64,000 nucleotides of DNA from NCBI GenBank assembly GCA_963809695.1, contig CAWEKI010000001.1:1-64000 (forward strand), given 5' to 3'. Origin of the DNA: JAGDMJ01 sp963809695 (GTDB taxonomy: Bacteria > Bacteroidota > Ignavibacteria > UBA10030 > UBA6906). The notes beneath the pieces are model-generated. The model saw only the letters and a list, made by a program, of their open reading frames with translations, did no database searches and had not been told where the DNA came from. A program made the position numbers and the translations under genes. Shown here one piece after another: positions 44,249 to 52,239 of this stretch (within the stretch, counting starts at the first letter, position 1; the number at the start of each line of letters is the position of its first letter).

Positions 44249-46129
44249 GTGCATCTCGAGCTCATCGATTGGATCATTGTCGCGGTCTCTTTGATCGTTT
44301 GTTTCTTTCCAGCGCTTTTCTTTGGAAAGCGTGCGGGGAAGAACACCACCGAGTTCTTCGCTTCCGGTCGATCGGTCCCCTGGTGGCTCGCCGGCGTCTC
44401 CATGGTAGCCACGACGTTCAGCAGCGACACGCCAAACCTCGTGACGGATATCGTGAGACGCAACGGGGTAGCGGGCAACTGGGTCTGGTGGGCATTTGTG
44501 CTGACAGGTGTTGCGACCGTCTTCTTCTATGCCCGCCTCTGGCGAAGGTCGGGCGTGATGACCGACCTTGAGTTCTATGAGATCCGCTATTCGGGCAAGG
44601 CCGCCAGCTTCGTCCGCGGCTTTCGCTCCGTCTATCTCGGACTCTTCTTTAACTGCATGATCATGGCCTCGGTGAACCTGGCCGCCTGCAAGATTGCGGG
44701 GGTGCTCTTTGGGCTGGATCGATGGCAGACGCTTCTGTTTGTCGGAGTCCTGAACGTGGTCTTTGCCACCCACTCCGGCCTCTGGGGCGTGCTGGTGATC
44801 GACATGGTCCAGTTCGTTATCAAAATGACGGCGGTGATCGCGGCGGCCTATTTCGCGGTGAAACTTCCGCAGATCGGGGGGCTGACGGGCCTGGTGGACA
44901 AGCTCTCTGCACTTCCCGGACCGGGCGGATTGAATTACCTGAATATGCTCCCTGATTTTACCAACAATTGGGATCTTGCCGTCGCTGTATTCGTCATGCC
45001 AATCGCCGTGCAATGGTGGGCCGTCTGGTATCCCGGCGCGGAGCCGGGAGGAGGTAGTTACATCGCGCAGCGGATGCTGGCATCAAAGTCTGAAAAAGAC
45101 TCGCTCGGTGCCGTCCTCTTCTTCAACATTGCTCATTACGTTCTGCGTCCCTGGCCCTGGATTCTTGTGGGGCTCTGCTCGCTGATCATTTACCCGCAAC
45201 TCTCGGATATCCAGGCGGCATTTCCTCATCTCGACCCGACACTCATCGGCCATGATACCGCCTACCCGGCCATGCTCAAGTTTCTTCCGGTCGGGTTCAT
45301 CGGCCTGATGGTCGGCGGCCTCATCGCTGCAAATTCTTCGACCATCCTGACTCATCTGAACTGGGGTGCGTCCTATCTGGTGCATGATTTTTACAGGCGA
45401 TTCTGGAAGAAGAATGAAACGGAAAAACATTACGTCATGGCGGGCAGATTGGTGACCGTAGGGCTCTTCTTCTGCGCATCAGGGACGGTCTACCTGCTTG
45501 ACACCGCGAAGGACACGTTCGATATCATTCTCCAGGTAGGCGCCGGGACCGGTCTGCTCTACCTCGTGCGATGGTTCTGGTGGCGCGTGAATGCCTGGGC
45601 AGAAGTGGTCGCAATGCTCTCTTCGTTTGCCGTCTCCGTGCTGATCCTCATCCTCAATAAGAATGGAGCCGGGATCAGCAGCCATAGCGCACTGCTCATC
45701 ACGATTGCGTGCACGACGATCTGCTGGGTAAGCGTGACGTTATGGGGCCCTCAGACCGACCGTCAGGTGTTGATCGACTTCTATAAGAAAGTGCGCCCCT
45801 TTGGCCCCGGTTGGACGCGCATCCGCAAAGAAGCCGGCATTTCCGTCAAAGATGCCGAGACGGGGGGACAGAATATCCCGCTCGCGCTTCTCGGTTGGTT
45901 TGCGGGGTGTGCGGTCATTTGGTCAGCACTCTTCACTGTGGGGAACTTCCTGTACGGGCGCACGGGTATGGCCCTGCTGTTGCTCGGCGTTTTTATCGTA
46001 ACCGGTCTGGTCCTTCTGTATGTGATCAACAGGGTCTGGGCGGACAGCACGATCTACGCCGCTGACCAGGCCAGACGCGAGAAACTCGAGTCTGGAGAAA
46101 AGGCCAACGGCAGCAGCGAGCCCGATTAG
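44249..46129 (+). CDS. Sodium:solute symporter (SSS family)
   Basis: GTG at 44249 after GGAGGT starts a 626-residue membrane protein with about 14 hydrophobic segments. Family features include FASGRSVPWWLAGVSMVATT near residue 38, SSDTPNLVTDIVRRNG, a long central TM region (VQWWAVWYPGAEPGGGSYIA) and GLMVGGLIAANSSTILTHLN. SSS proteins import sugars, sialic acid or other solutes with sodium. The following two genes encode a sugar kinase and a nucleotidyltransferase, so a sugar substrate is likely. The kinase gene starts five bases after its stop. Confidence 0.88.
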   Translation: MHLELIDWIIVAVSLIVCFFPALFFGKRAGKNTTEFFASGRSVPWWLAGVSMVATTFSSDTPNLVTDIVRRNGVAGNWVWWAFVLTGVATVFFYARLWRRSGVMTDLEFYEIRYSGKAASFVRGFRSVYLGLFFNCMIMASVNLAACKIAGVLFGLDRWQTLLFVGVLNVVFATHSGLWGVLVIDMVQFVIKMTAVIAAAYFAVKLPQIGGLTGLVDKLSALPGPGGLNYLNMLPDFTNNWDLAVAVFVMPIAVQWWAVWYPGAEPGGGSYIAQRMLASKSEKDSLGAVLFFNIAHYVLRPWPWILVGLCSLIIYPQLSDIQAAFPHLDPTLIGHDTAYPAMLKFLPVGFIGLMVGGLIAANSSTILTHLNWGASYLVHDFYRRFWKKNETEKHYVMAGRLVTVGLFFCASGTVYLLDTAKDTFDIILQVGAGTGLLYLVRWFWWRVNAWAEVVAMLSSFAVSVLILILNKNGAGISSHSALLITIACTTICWVSVTLWGPQTDRQVLIDFYKKVRPFGPGWTRIRKEAGISVKDAETGGQNIPLALLGWFAGCAVIWSALFTVGNFLYGRTGMALLLLGVFIVTGLVLLYVINRVWADSTIYAADQARREKLESGEKANGSSEPD

Positions 46130-46134
46130 CGACG

Positions 46135-47214
46135 ATGACGCCACGAACACTCCGTCTCTCGACTCCAGGCCGGGTATGCCTGTTCGGGGAGCATCAAGAC
46201 TACCTCGCGCTGCCGGTCGTGCCCTGCGCGATCTCTTTGCGCGTCGGCATTGAAGGGAAAAAGCGCGGGGATCGATTGGCAGTCCTGGACCTGCCCGACA
46301 TCGGCAGGCGCGAGACATTTTCGCTGGAAACACCGCTTTCGTACGGAGCCGAACGGGATTACCTCCGTAGCTCCGTGAACGTCTTGCTCCGGCACGGGTT
46401 CACCTTCTCGCACGGCGTCGAGTGTACCGTGCATGGCAACATTCCGATCAACTCCGGAACTTCGAGCTCATCCGCCCTGATCATTACATGGGTCAATTTC
46501 TTGACGCGCATGAGCGACCAGGAAGAGCAGGTGGGGGAAAAAAGACTGGCGGAGCTCGCGCACGAAGCCGAGGTGGTTGAGTTCGGGGAGCCGGGGGGGA
46601 TGATGGACCACTACTCCACCGCCTACGGCGGCGTGCTCGCCATAGATTTTTATCCGGCGATCACGGTGGAAAGGATCAATGTCACGACGGGGACGTTTGT
46701 CCTTGGTGATTCAGGGGAGCCGAAAGACACTACAACGATTCTCGGGAGAGTAAAAGGGGGGGTTCTCAACGCAGCCCGAAAGCTCGCCGAGTCCCGGCCG
46801 CAATTTACCCTCCAGACGGCCACTGACGAGGAGATTGATGAGTTGAGCGGACATCTGTCGGCAACCGAGGTGGAATTGCTCCATGGCACCCTTCGCAATC
46901 GGAACTTCACCCGGGAAGCGCGGCTGATGTTGCAGCAATCCCCGTTGGATCACCGACGTTTGGGAAGGTTGCTCGGCGAACATCATGCCGTGCTCAGGGA
47001 CGTTCAGGGTATTTCGACGCGGAAGATCGAGCGCATGATGAATGCGGCTCTTGCCGCAGGAGCCTATGGTGGGAAGATCAACGGATCAGGGGGAGGAGGC
47101 TGCATGTTCGTTTACGCGCCGGAGAACCCGGAGGCGGTGGCCGCCGCGATTGAGCGAGAAGGAGGCAAAGCATATGTGGTGCATGCCGATGAAGGCACCC
47201 GGGTTGAGGAGTGA
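46135..47214 (+). CDS. GHMP-family sugar kinase (galactokinase-like)
   Basis: The 359-residue protein has the galactokinase-like N-terminal motif TPGRVCLFGEHQDYLALPVV, the ATP loop NIPINSGTSSSSALI, GEPGGMMDHYSTAYGG with the metal/base Asp, and the C-terminal GGKINGSGGGGCMF. These show a GHMP kinase acting on the anomeric hydroxyl of a sugar. It is not typical GalK, because the sugar-binding loop reads GEHQDY rather than GEHTDY and no galT is present. It is co-transcribed with a sodium symporter and close to a nucleotidyltransferase. Confidence 0.85.
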   Translation: MTPRTLRLSTPGRVCLFGEHQDYLALPVVPCAISLRVGIEGKKRGDRLAVLDLPDIGRRETFSLETPLSYGAERDYLRSSVNVLLRHGFTFSHGVECTVHGNIPINSGTSSSSALIITWVNFLTRMSDQEEQVGEKRLAELAHEAEVVEFGEPGGMMDHYSTAYGGVLAIDFYPAITVERINVTTGTFVLGDSGEPKDTTTILGRVKGGVLNAARKLAESRPQFTLQTATDEEIDELSGHLSATEVELLHGTLRNRNFTREARLMLQQSPLDHRRLGRLLGEHHAVLRDVQGISTRKIERMMNAALAAGAYGGKINGSGGGGCMFVYAPENPEAVAAAIEREGGKAYVVHADEGTRVEE

Positions 47215-47329
47215 ACCGGTCCAAGGATAGGTTTGGAACAAAACCCTCTCAGCACGATAAGCACACGTAGCTTGTCGTCCTTACATGCTCTTCGTCAGGA
47301 CCCATCGGAGGTCTGAAGAAGAAAAGCCC

Positions 47330-48193
47330 ATGGAACCCAACCTCGTGATCCTCGCAGGCGGAATTTCCTCCCGGATGAGAAAAGCCGGTCCACCTGCGCT
47401 CGAACCGCGTCTTATGAAGGATGCCGATACCAAGTCGAAGTCGATGATCGGACTCGGGTCCGAAGGGCGTCCTTTTCTGGATTATCTTCTTTTCAGCGCA
47501 TGGAAGGGAGGACACCGCGACGTGGTCATCGTGGTGTCGGAGAGCGATACATCCATTCGTTCTTACTACGCCGATCCGAAGCGAACGGCCAGCCTCACCG
47601 ATGTCCGGATTACGTTTGCTGTCCAACTCATTCCATCCGGTCGCACAACACCGCTTGGAACGGCAGATGCGCTCCTGCAAGGGCTCCATGCTCGTCGTGA
47701 TTGGCGGGGGCAGCATCTTACCGTCTGCAACAGTGATAACCTGTATTCCTCCCGCGCGTTCAAAATGATGTTGGAAGACCCATCGGGGTGTGCGATGGCG
47801 GATTATGATCGTGATGCGCTGGCGTTCGCTCGGTCGAGGGTTGAGCAGTTTGCAGTGGTTGTGAAGGATGAAAAGGGGGCAGTGCTGGGCATCATCGAGA
47901 AGCCGAGGGCCGAGGAAGTGCGGCGGGCGGCAGACAAGAATGGTCGGGTCGGGGTCAGCATGAATCTCTGGCGATTTCCGTATGACAGGATTTTACCGTG
48001 CCTGGAGGAGGTGCCGGCGCATCCCGTCCGCCGTGAGAAAGAGCTGCCCTCTGCGGTGCTCATGATGCTCCAACGATGGCCGGGGTCATTCGTCACGCTC
48101 CCAATATCGGAGCATGTGCCGGACCTGACGGACAGGGGAGACATTGAGATCGTCAGAGCGTACTTGGAAAGTGAATTCCCAGAAATGGGGTAA
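47330..48193 (+). CDS. Sugar-1-phosphate nucleotidyltransferase-like protein
   Basis: The start ATG 47330 places the nucleotide motif LVILAGGISSRM at residue 5; an upstream in-frame ATG at 47285 is possible. The 287-residue protein has DTKSKSMIGLG, GRPFLDYLLFSAW, PLGTADALL and a metal-binding CNSDNLYS, then GIIEKPRAEE and VGVSMNLWRF. It is an NTP_transferase fold enzyme that probably joins a sugar 1-phosphate to a nucleotide. The GHMP kinase 115 bases upstream would make the sugar 1-phosphate. Confidence 0.82.
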   Translation: MEPNLVILAGGISSRMRKAGPPALEPRLMKDADTKSKSMIGLGSEGRPFLDYLLFSAWKGGHRDVVIVVSESDTSIRSYYADPKRTASLTDVRITFAVQLIPSGRTTPLGTADALLQGLHARRDWRGQHLTVCNSDNLYSSRAFKMMLEDPSGCAMADYDRDALAFARSRVEQFAVVVKDEKGAVLGIIEKPRAEEVRRAADKNGRVGVSMNLWRFPYDRILPCLEEVPAHPVRREKELPSAVLMMLQRWPGSFVTLPISEHVPDLTDRGDIEIVRAYLESEFPEMG

Positions 48194-48437
48194 TGCCAGG
48201 TGCAAGACAAACACAAAGAACACGGAGGAAAGCGTATTAGTTTGGGAACAGCAAAAACAAAAGCAGAAACACGACATGTAGCTCCTGCGTCTGTTTATAA
48301 ACTCTCTTTTCTAACTACTCTTCCCCTCTGTGGCTCTTTGAGTCCTTTGGGTTCTCTCTGTTCGTCATGTACCAGAGAGTTCTCATTTTATCTTGCTTTT
48401 TTCTCCAAAATTTTCGAAATTCATACGCTCTTTCAAT

Positions 48438-48520
48438 GCGGAAGTGGCGAAATTGGCAGACGCACCATCTTGAGGGGGTGGCGCCCAAAAGGCATGCGGG
48501 TTCAAGTCCCGCCTTCCGCA
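48438..48520 (+). tRNA. tRNA-Leu (anticodon GAG)
   Basis: An 83-nt class II tRNA: acceptor GCGGAAG/CTTCCGC, anticodon stem CCATC/GGTGG with loop TTGAGGG, a long variable arm (CGCCCAAAAGGCATGC) and T arm around TTCAAGT. The discriminator is A and no CCA is encoded. Confidence 0.92.
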
Positions 48521-48536
48521 CGAAAACGACCTCTCT

Positions 48537-48569
48537 AACCCCTTGTCAATCAAGGGGTTATTTGTTTTT
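48537..48569 (+). terminator. Intrinsic terminator after tRNA-Leu
   Basis: Nine-base stem AACCCCTTG / CAAGGGGTT with loop TCAAT, followed by ATTTGTTTTT. It is 16 bases from the tRNA 3' end. Confidence 0.85.
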
Positions 48570-49014
48570 CTCCCAGAAGGCGGGACTCTCTATGCGCCCC
48601 TGGTCCTGCCTCCGCACGTGTCGGATCATCCAATCATTTCTCCGTCTAGGTCCTTTTCGTTCCCGCCATTCCTTCGTTGGGTCTTTGCTCCATGGGTGAG
48701 GGAAGGGAGACATCCGGTACGGCTCAACCAGTATGCTCGAGTGATTGCAGTAACGCCGGATCCCTGTCCACCTGTTACATGGCAGCCTCGGGCGACATGT
48801 TCATCGGCAGCGGGAGGTGATCGCTCGTAGGGCATCCTTGGAAAAGGTTCTGCACCGATACGAGCGACGGCCGGGGATGATTGGGAACACGGGGTTGCTT
48901 CTATATCCCTAAGCGCTGGTCCTTATGTGGATAATGCCGACGTAGGGCCTCATCCTTGGTGCCTAAAGGCCAACGCAGCGTGGGTTGGCGGTCCATATCT
49001 CACATTTGCGGGTC
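48570..49014. other. Non-coding stretch with nothing recognised
   Basis: I find no convincing ORF, RNA or repeat here. Short open frames on both strands have no recognisable protein motif. Confidence 0.5.
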
Positions 49015-49311
49015 CTATTCCTGAAGAAGCTTGAACACCCCGCGTGCAAAGGCGCATCGCGTCGTTCCCTGGAGTATCTCCGCTTCTGCCCGGTAGGCAT
49101 TACCATGCTTGTCTACGAACCAAGCGTTGACCGTGAGCGGTGTGAGTAGGGGTGTCGTGACGAAATAGCGAACATCCAACCTGCCCGTCAAAGGGTTGCC
49201 GCCGTACAGATCATGCAACAGTCACACCATGGCGCTATCCAGGATTGTTGCCACGATCCCTCCCAGAGCGATGCCTTCATATCCTTTGAAGCGTTTGTCA
49301 ATCGTAACCAT
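49015..49311 (-). pseudogene. Hotdog-fold (PaaI-like) thioesterase with in-frame stop
   Basis: From ATG 49311 the minus strand reads MVTIDKRFKGYEGIALGGI, then ATILDSAMV, a TGA codon at 49222-49224, and in the same frame LLHDLYGGNPLTGRLDVRYF, AWFVDKHGNAYRAEAEIL and FARGVFKLLQE. This is the GGxxATxLDxAM helix and central strands of a small acyl-CoA thioesterase. The usual His before GG is Leu here. A single base change created the stop, or the residue was Trp. Any longer N-terminus was not recognised. It is divergent from the sigma-54 activator. Confidence 0.62.
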
Positions 49312-49531
49312 GGTGGGCGCGGGTCTACGTGTGTTCGGGGTCTTTCTTGACCCCCGATTCTGCCGATTCATTCTCCAATTCCGCACCTGCACGACGTTTG
49401 CCTCTTTTCTCCCATTCCATTACCTTGGTGTACTTGCCTCGCCAAATGGCCCTATACATGATGGCCGCGCTGATCAACGGTCCAGCCGGTTCGTTGTAGC
49501 TGTTGCAGGCGAGAATATAAGGAAAATCAGG

Positions 49532-51592
49532 ATGGACGTGACTCAACCAGGCGAATCAAAAGGCTCTCTCCCAGTCGTAAGTGATGACTTGTCGGCACGC
49601 AAGAAGGATCTGACCGGAGAAGACGAAAGGTCGACTGGATTGGAGGGGAGCCTGGAGGCGCGGCTGGAGTTTGAGATGTTGCTCACCGATCTTTCTGCCC
49701 GCTTTGTGAATATCCCCTCTGAGCGTATCGACAGTGAGATTGAGGATGCCGAGCGTCGCATTTGCGAATTCCTTGCCATTGATGTTGCGACGCTTTGGCA
49801 GTGGGAGGAAGTTGCGTCGGGTGCCTTCGCGTTGACCCACCTCTTCAACGCCAATGGAGATCAGGCCCCGCCAGAACGCAGGATTGATGCGATATATCCC
49901 TGGGCCCGGCAACAAATGCTGCTCGGCCGCGTGGTTGCTTTTTCGTCTCCAAACGATCTGCCGCCCGAGGCAGCCCGCGACCGCGAATCCCTCCAACGTT
50001 TCGGCATCAAGTCAGGTTTGATACTTCCTCTCTCGGTAGGGGGTGGAGCGACCATCGGGATCTTCGGTCTTGAAACAGTGCGAGCGGAGCGTGACTGGCC
50101 GGACGATTTGAAAAAGCGGTTGCAGTTAGTTGCACAGGTCTTTGCTAATGCCCTGGCGCGAAAGCGCGCAGATCAGGCGTTGATTGACAGTGGCGAGCAA
50201 TTGGCTCTGGCTGCCGAGGCAGGGGAAGTCGGCATCTGGGTGCGAGATTATACTCACAACCGAATCTTGGGATCGGAAAAATGGCATCGACTGTTCGGGT
50301 TTCCCCCTGGTTCCGAGGTGAGTCTCGACGATTTTATGCAGCGGATTCACGCAGATGACCATGAACAGGTGGAGCGGGCGATTCTACGCACTATGAAGGA
50401 GCGCGTTGATTATGCAGCAGAATTCCGCCTGGTTCTACCCGATGGAAGGATGCGTTGGATCATGTCCCGTGGGCGGATTCAGGAGGCCGCAAATGGGAAA
50501 CCGCCCCGTATGTTGGGAGCAGCAATTGACATCACCGAACGCAAACTGTTGGAGGGACAGCTCATTGATCACCTCCAAGAGATCGAGGAGCTCAAGCAGC
50601 GCGTCGAACAAGAGAACACCTATCTGCAGGAAGAGATCGGGCTTCTGGTTGAACACGCGGATATTGTGGGGAAGAGTGCAGCTATCAAGCAGGTTCTCGT
50701 TCGGGCAAGCCAGGTGGCCGGGACAGATGCGACGGTCCTCCTGATGGGCGAGACCGGTACGGGAAAAGAACTACTCGCGAGGGCGATCCACAAGATGAGC
50801 CGCCGGAAAGAACGCACCCTGGTGACAGTTAACTGCGCCTCGCTACCAGCCACACTGATCGAAAGCGAACTCTTTGGCCGTGAAAAGGGAGCCTACACGG
50901 ATGCACTGACGAAAATGGTTGGGAGGTTCGAGCTTGCAGACGGGTCAACGCTTTTTCTCGATGAGATTGGCGAAGTTCCTCTTGAGGTACAGTCCAAGCT
51001 CCTGCGCGTCCTCGAGGAAGGACAGTTTGAACGATTGGGCTCCACAAAGACACTGCATGCGAACGTCCGCATCATTGCTGCCACAAACCGGGATCTCGGG
51101 CGGTTTGTGCAGGAAGGCAAATTTCGGCAAGACCTTTACTACAGGTTGAATGTTTTCCCCCTTGTCGTCCCACCGCTCCGCGAACGGCCGGAGGATATCC
51201 CGCTTCTGGTCTGGACCTTTGTCAGAGAGTTTGAGATGAAGATTGGCAAGCGGATCGATCGCATTTCCAGCAAGTCCATGGATTCCATGCAACGTTACCC
51301 CTGGCCGGGCAATGTCAGGGAATTGAGGAATATGATCGAACACGGGATGATTGTGAGCACCGGTAACACCCTCACGGTGAACTTGCCTCAAGATGACCTT
51401 TCAGGAAAAAACAAAGCTTCAGACCTTGACAGTATTGAACGAAGTCATATACTCAAGGTTCTGACAGGGTCCGGCTGGCGTATCGGCGGCAAAAGCGGGG
51501 CGGCAGAGGTCTTGGGACTGCAAAGAACTACACTTCAGTCGCTGATGAAAAGACTCGGAATCAAACGTCCCCTCCCCGGGGGACGGCAATAA
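49532..51592 (+). CDS. Sigma-54-dependent transcriptional activator with GAF and PAS domains
   Basis: ATG 49532 after AAGGAAAATCAGG gives 686 residues. A GAF domain (about 60-215), a PAS domain (about 225-340; HADDHEQVERAI, EFRLVLPDGRMRWI) and a short coiled coil lead to the AAA+ domain. That domain has Walker A GETGTGKE near 405, the sigma-54 loop GAYTDA near 453, Walker B TLFLDEIGE near 472, and arginine-finger regions RIIAATNRDL and YYRLNVFPL. The C-terminus has a Fis-like helix-turn-helix (GGKSGAAEVLGLQRTTLQSL). FhlA-like regulators have this shape. The L1 loop reads GAYTDA rather than GAFTGA. It probably controls the downstream GRE locus, whose putative sigma-54 promoter is 115 bases after its stop. 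Confidence 0.93.
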   Translation: MDVTQPGESKGSLPVVSDDLSARKKDLTGEDERSTGLEGSLEARLEFEMLLTDLSARFVNIPSERIDSEIEDAERRICEFLAIDVATLWQWEEVASGAFALTHLFNANGDQAPPERRIDAIYPWARQQMLLGRVVAFSSPNDLPPEAARDRESLQRFGIKSGLILPLSVGGGATIGIFGLETVRAERDWPDDLKKRLQLVAQVFANALARKRADQALIDSGEQLALAAEAGEVGIWVRDYTHNRILGSEKWHRLFGFPPGSEVSLDDFMQRIHADDHEQVERAILRTMKERVDYAAEFRLVLPDGRMRWIMSRGRIQEAANGKPPRMLGAAIDITERKLLEGQLIDHLQEIEELKQRVEQENTYLQEEIGLLVEHADIVGKSAAIKQVLVRASQVAGTDATVLLMGETGTGKELLARAIHKMSRRKERTLVTVNCASLPATLIESELFGREKGAYTDALTKMVGRFELADGSTLFLDEIGEVPLEVQSKLLRVLEEGQFERLGSTKTLHANVRIIAATNRDLGRFVQEGKFRQDLYYRLNVFPLVVPPLRERPEDIPLLVWTFVREFEMKIGKRIDRISSKSMDSMQRYPWPGNVRELRNMIEHGMIVSTGNTLTVNLPQDDLSGKNKASDLDSIERSHILKVLTGSGWRIGGKSGAAEVLGLQRTTLQSLMKRLGIKRPLPGGRQ

Positions 51593-51600
51593 GACCACGC

Positions 51601-51616
51601 TGCCGAAATGTCGGCA
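51601..51616. promoter_or_regulatory. Palindrome upstream of the sigma-54 promoter (candidate activator site)
   Basis: TGCCGAAATGTCGGCA is a perfect 6-4-6 inverted repeat 92 bases before the GG of the sigma-54 promoter, a usual distance for enhancer sites of such activators. There is no T-run, which argues against a terminator. Confidence 0.45.
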
Positions 51617-51707
51617 CGAGTCTGAAGTTATTCTCACTCTCCACGTTGCTCCCGCCATAAACACCCCCAAAGAGTGCGTTTTTCGTGCAGATCTCTCAGA
51701 CCTTCTC

Positions 51708-51722
51708 TGGCATGATTCTCGC
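51708..51722 (+). promoter_or_regulatory. Putative sigma-54 promoter (-24/-12)
   Basis: TGGCATGATTCTCGC matches the TGGCACG-N4-TTGC consensus with exact GG-N10-GC spacing and only two mismatches in the specified positions. It lies between the activator and the ABM-domain gene, pointing into the GRE locus. Confidence 0.6.
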
Positions 51723-51839
51723 CGCTTGGTCTCTAGTGTCGAGAGATAAGAGAAGGCTCTCCTTGGGGGAATTCTTCCTTCCCTTCCAGCAAACGAAATG
51801 GTTCAATTGCGGTCAACATACCAGTTGGAAGCCAATCAA

Positions 51840-52187
51840 ATGGTTCACACTACGATCAGGATGGAAATGTCTCCGGGAAAAGCAAGGGATGCATTGGAGG
51901 TCCTTCGCCCCCTGGCTGAACGAACCAGAGTCGAGCCCGGATGCATAAGTTGTAGGGTCTATCAAGACGTCCAGCAAGAACATACGATCATGATGGAGGA
52001 ACTGTGGAGCACCCAGCAAGAGCTTCGCCGGCATCTCTGCTCTTCGGATTACCAGAGGATCCTCCTGGTGATCGAGATGGCAAAAGGGCAACCTGAGATT
52101 AGGTTCAATACGATTTCACACTCAAGCGGTTTTGAAACCATAGCTGAGGCAAGAAATCACGATGTGATCGTGGCACACGGCCACTGA
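51840..52187 (+). CDS. ABM-domain (antibiotic biosynthesis monooxygenase-like) small protein
   Basis: I take ATG 51840 as start after GGAAG; ATG 51798 is also in frame. The 115-residue product has the ferredoxin-like ABM fold with TTIRMEMSPGKARDALEVLR, TRVEPGCISCRVYQDVQQEH and MEELWSTQQELRRHLCSSDY. ABM proteins include small cofactor-free monooxygenases, heme-degrading enzymes and stress proteins. Here the gene is first after the sigma-54 promoter and 52 bases before the glycyl radical enzyme. A protective or accessory role for an oxygen-sensitive enzyme is only a guess. Confidence 0.7.
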   Translation: MVHTTIRMEMSPGKARDALEVLRPLAERTRVEPGCISCRVYQDVQQEHTIMMEELWSTQQELRRHLCSSDYQRILLVIEMAKGQPEIRFNTISHSSGFETIAEARNHDVIVAHGH

Positions 52188-52239
52188 ATGAGAAACCGAA
52201 TTCAACACACCGGAATATAGATAAAGAGGAGAACACACA

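Noticed and set aside
49222..49224. TGA read as Trp or selenocysteine
   Set aside because: Many genes in the window end with TGA and I see no recoding hairpin; nonsense mutation is simpler.
51601..51616. Palindrome as terminator of the sigma-54 activator gene
   Set aside because: The stem is only six base pairs and no T-run follows; an operator fits better with the promoter downstream.
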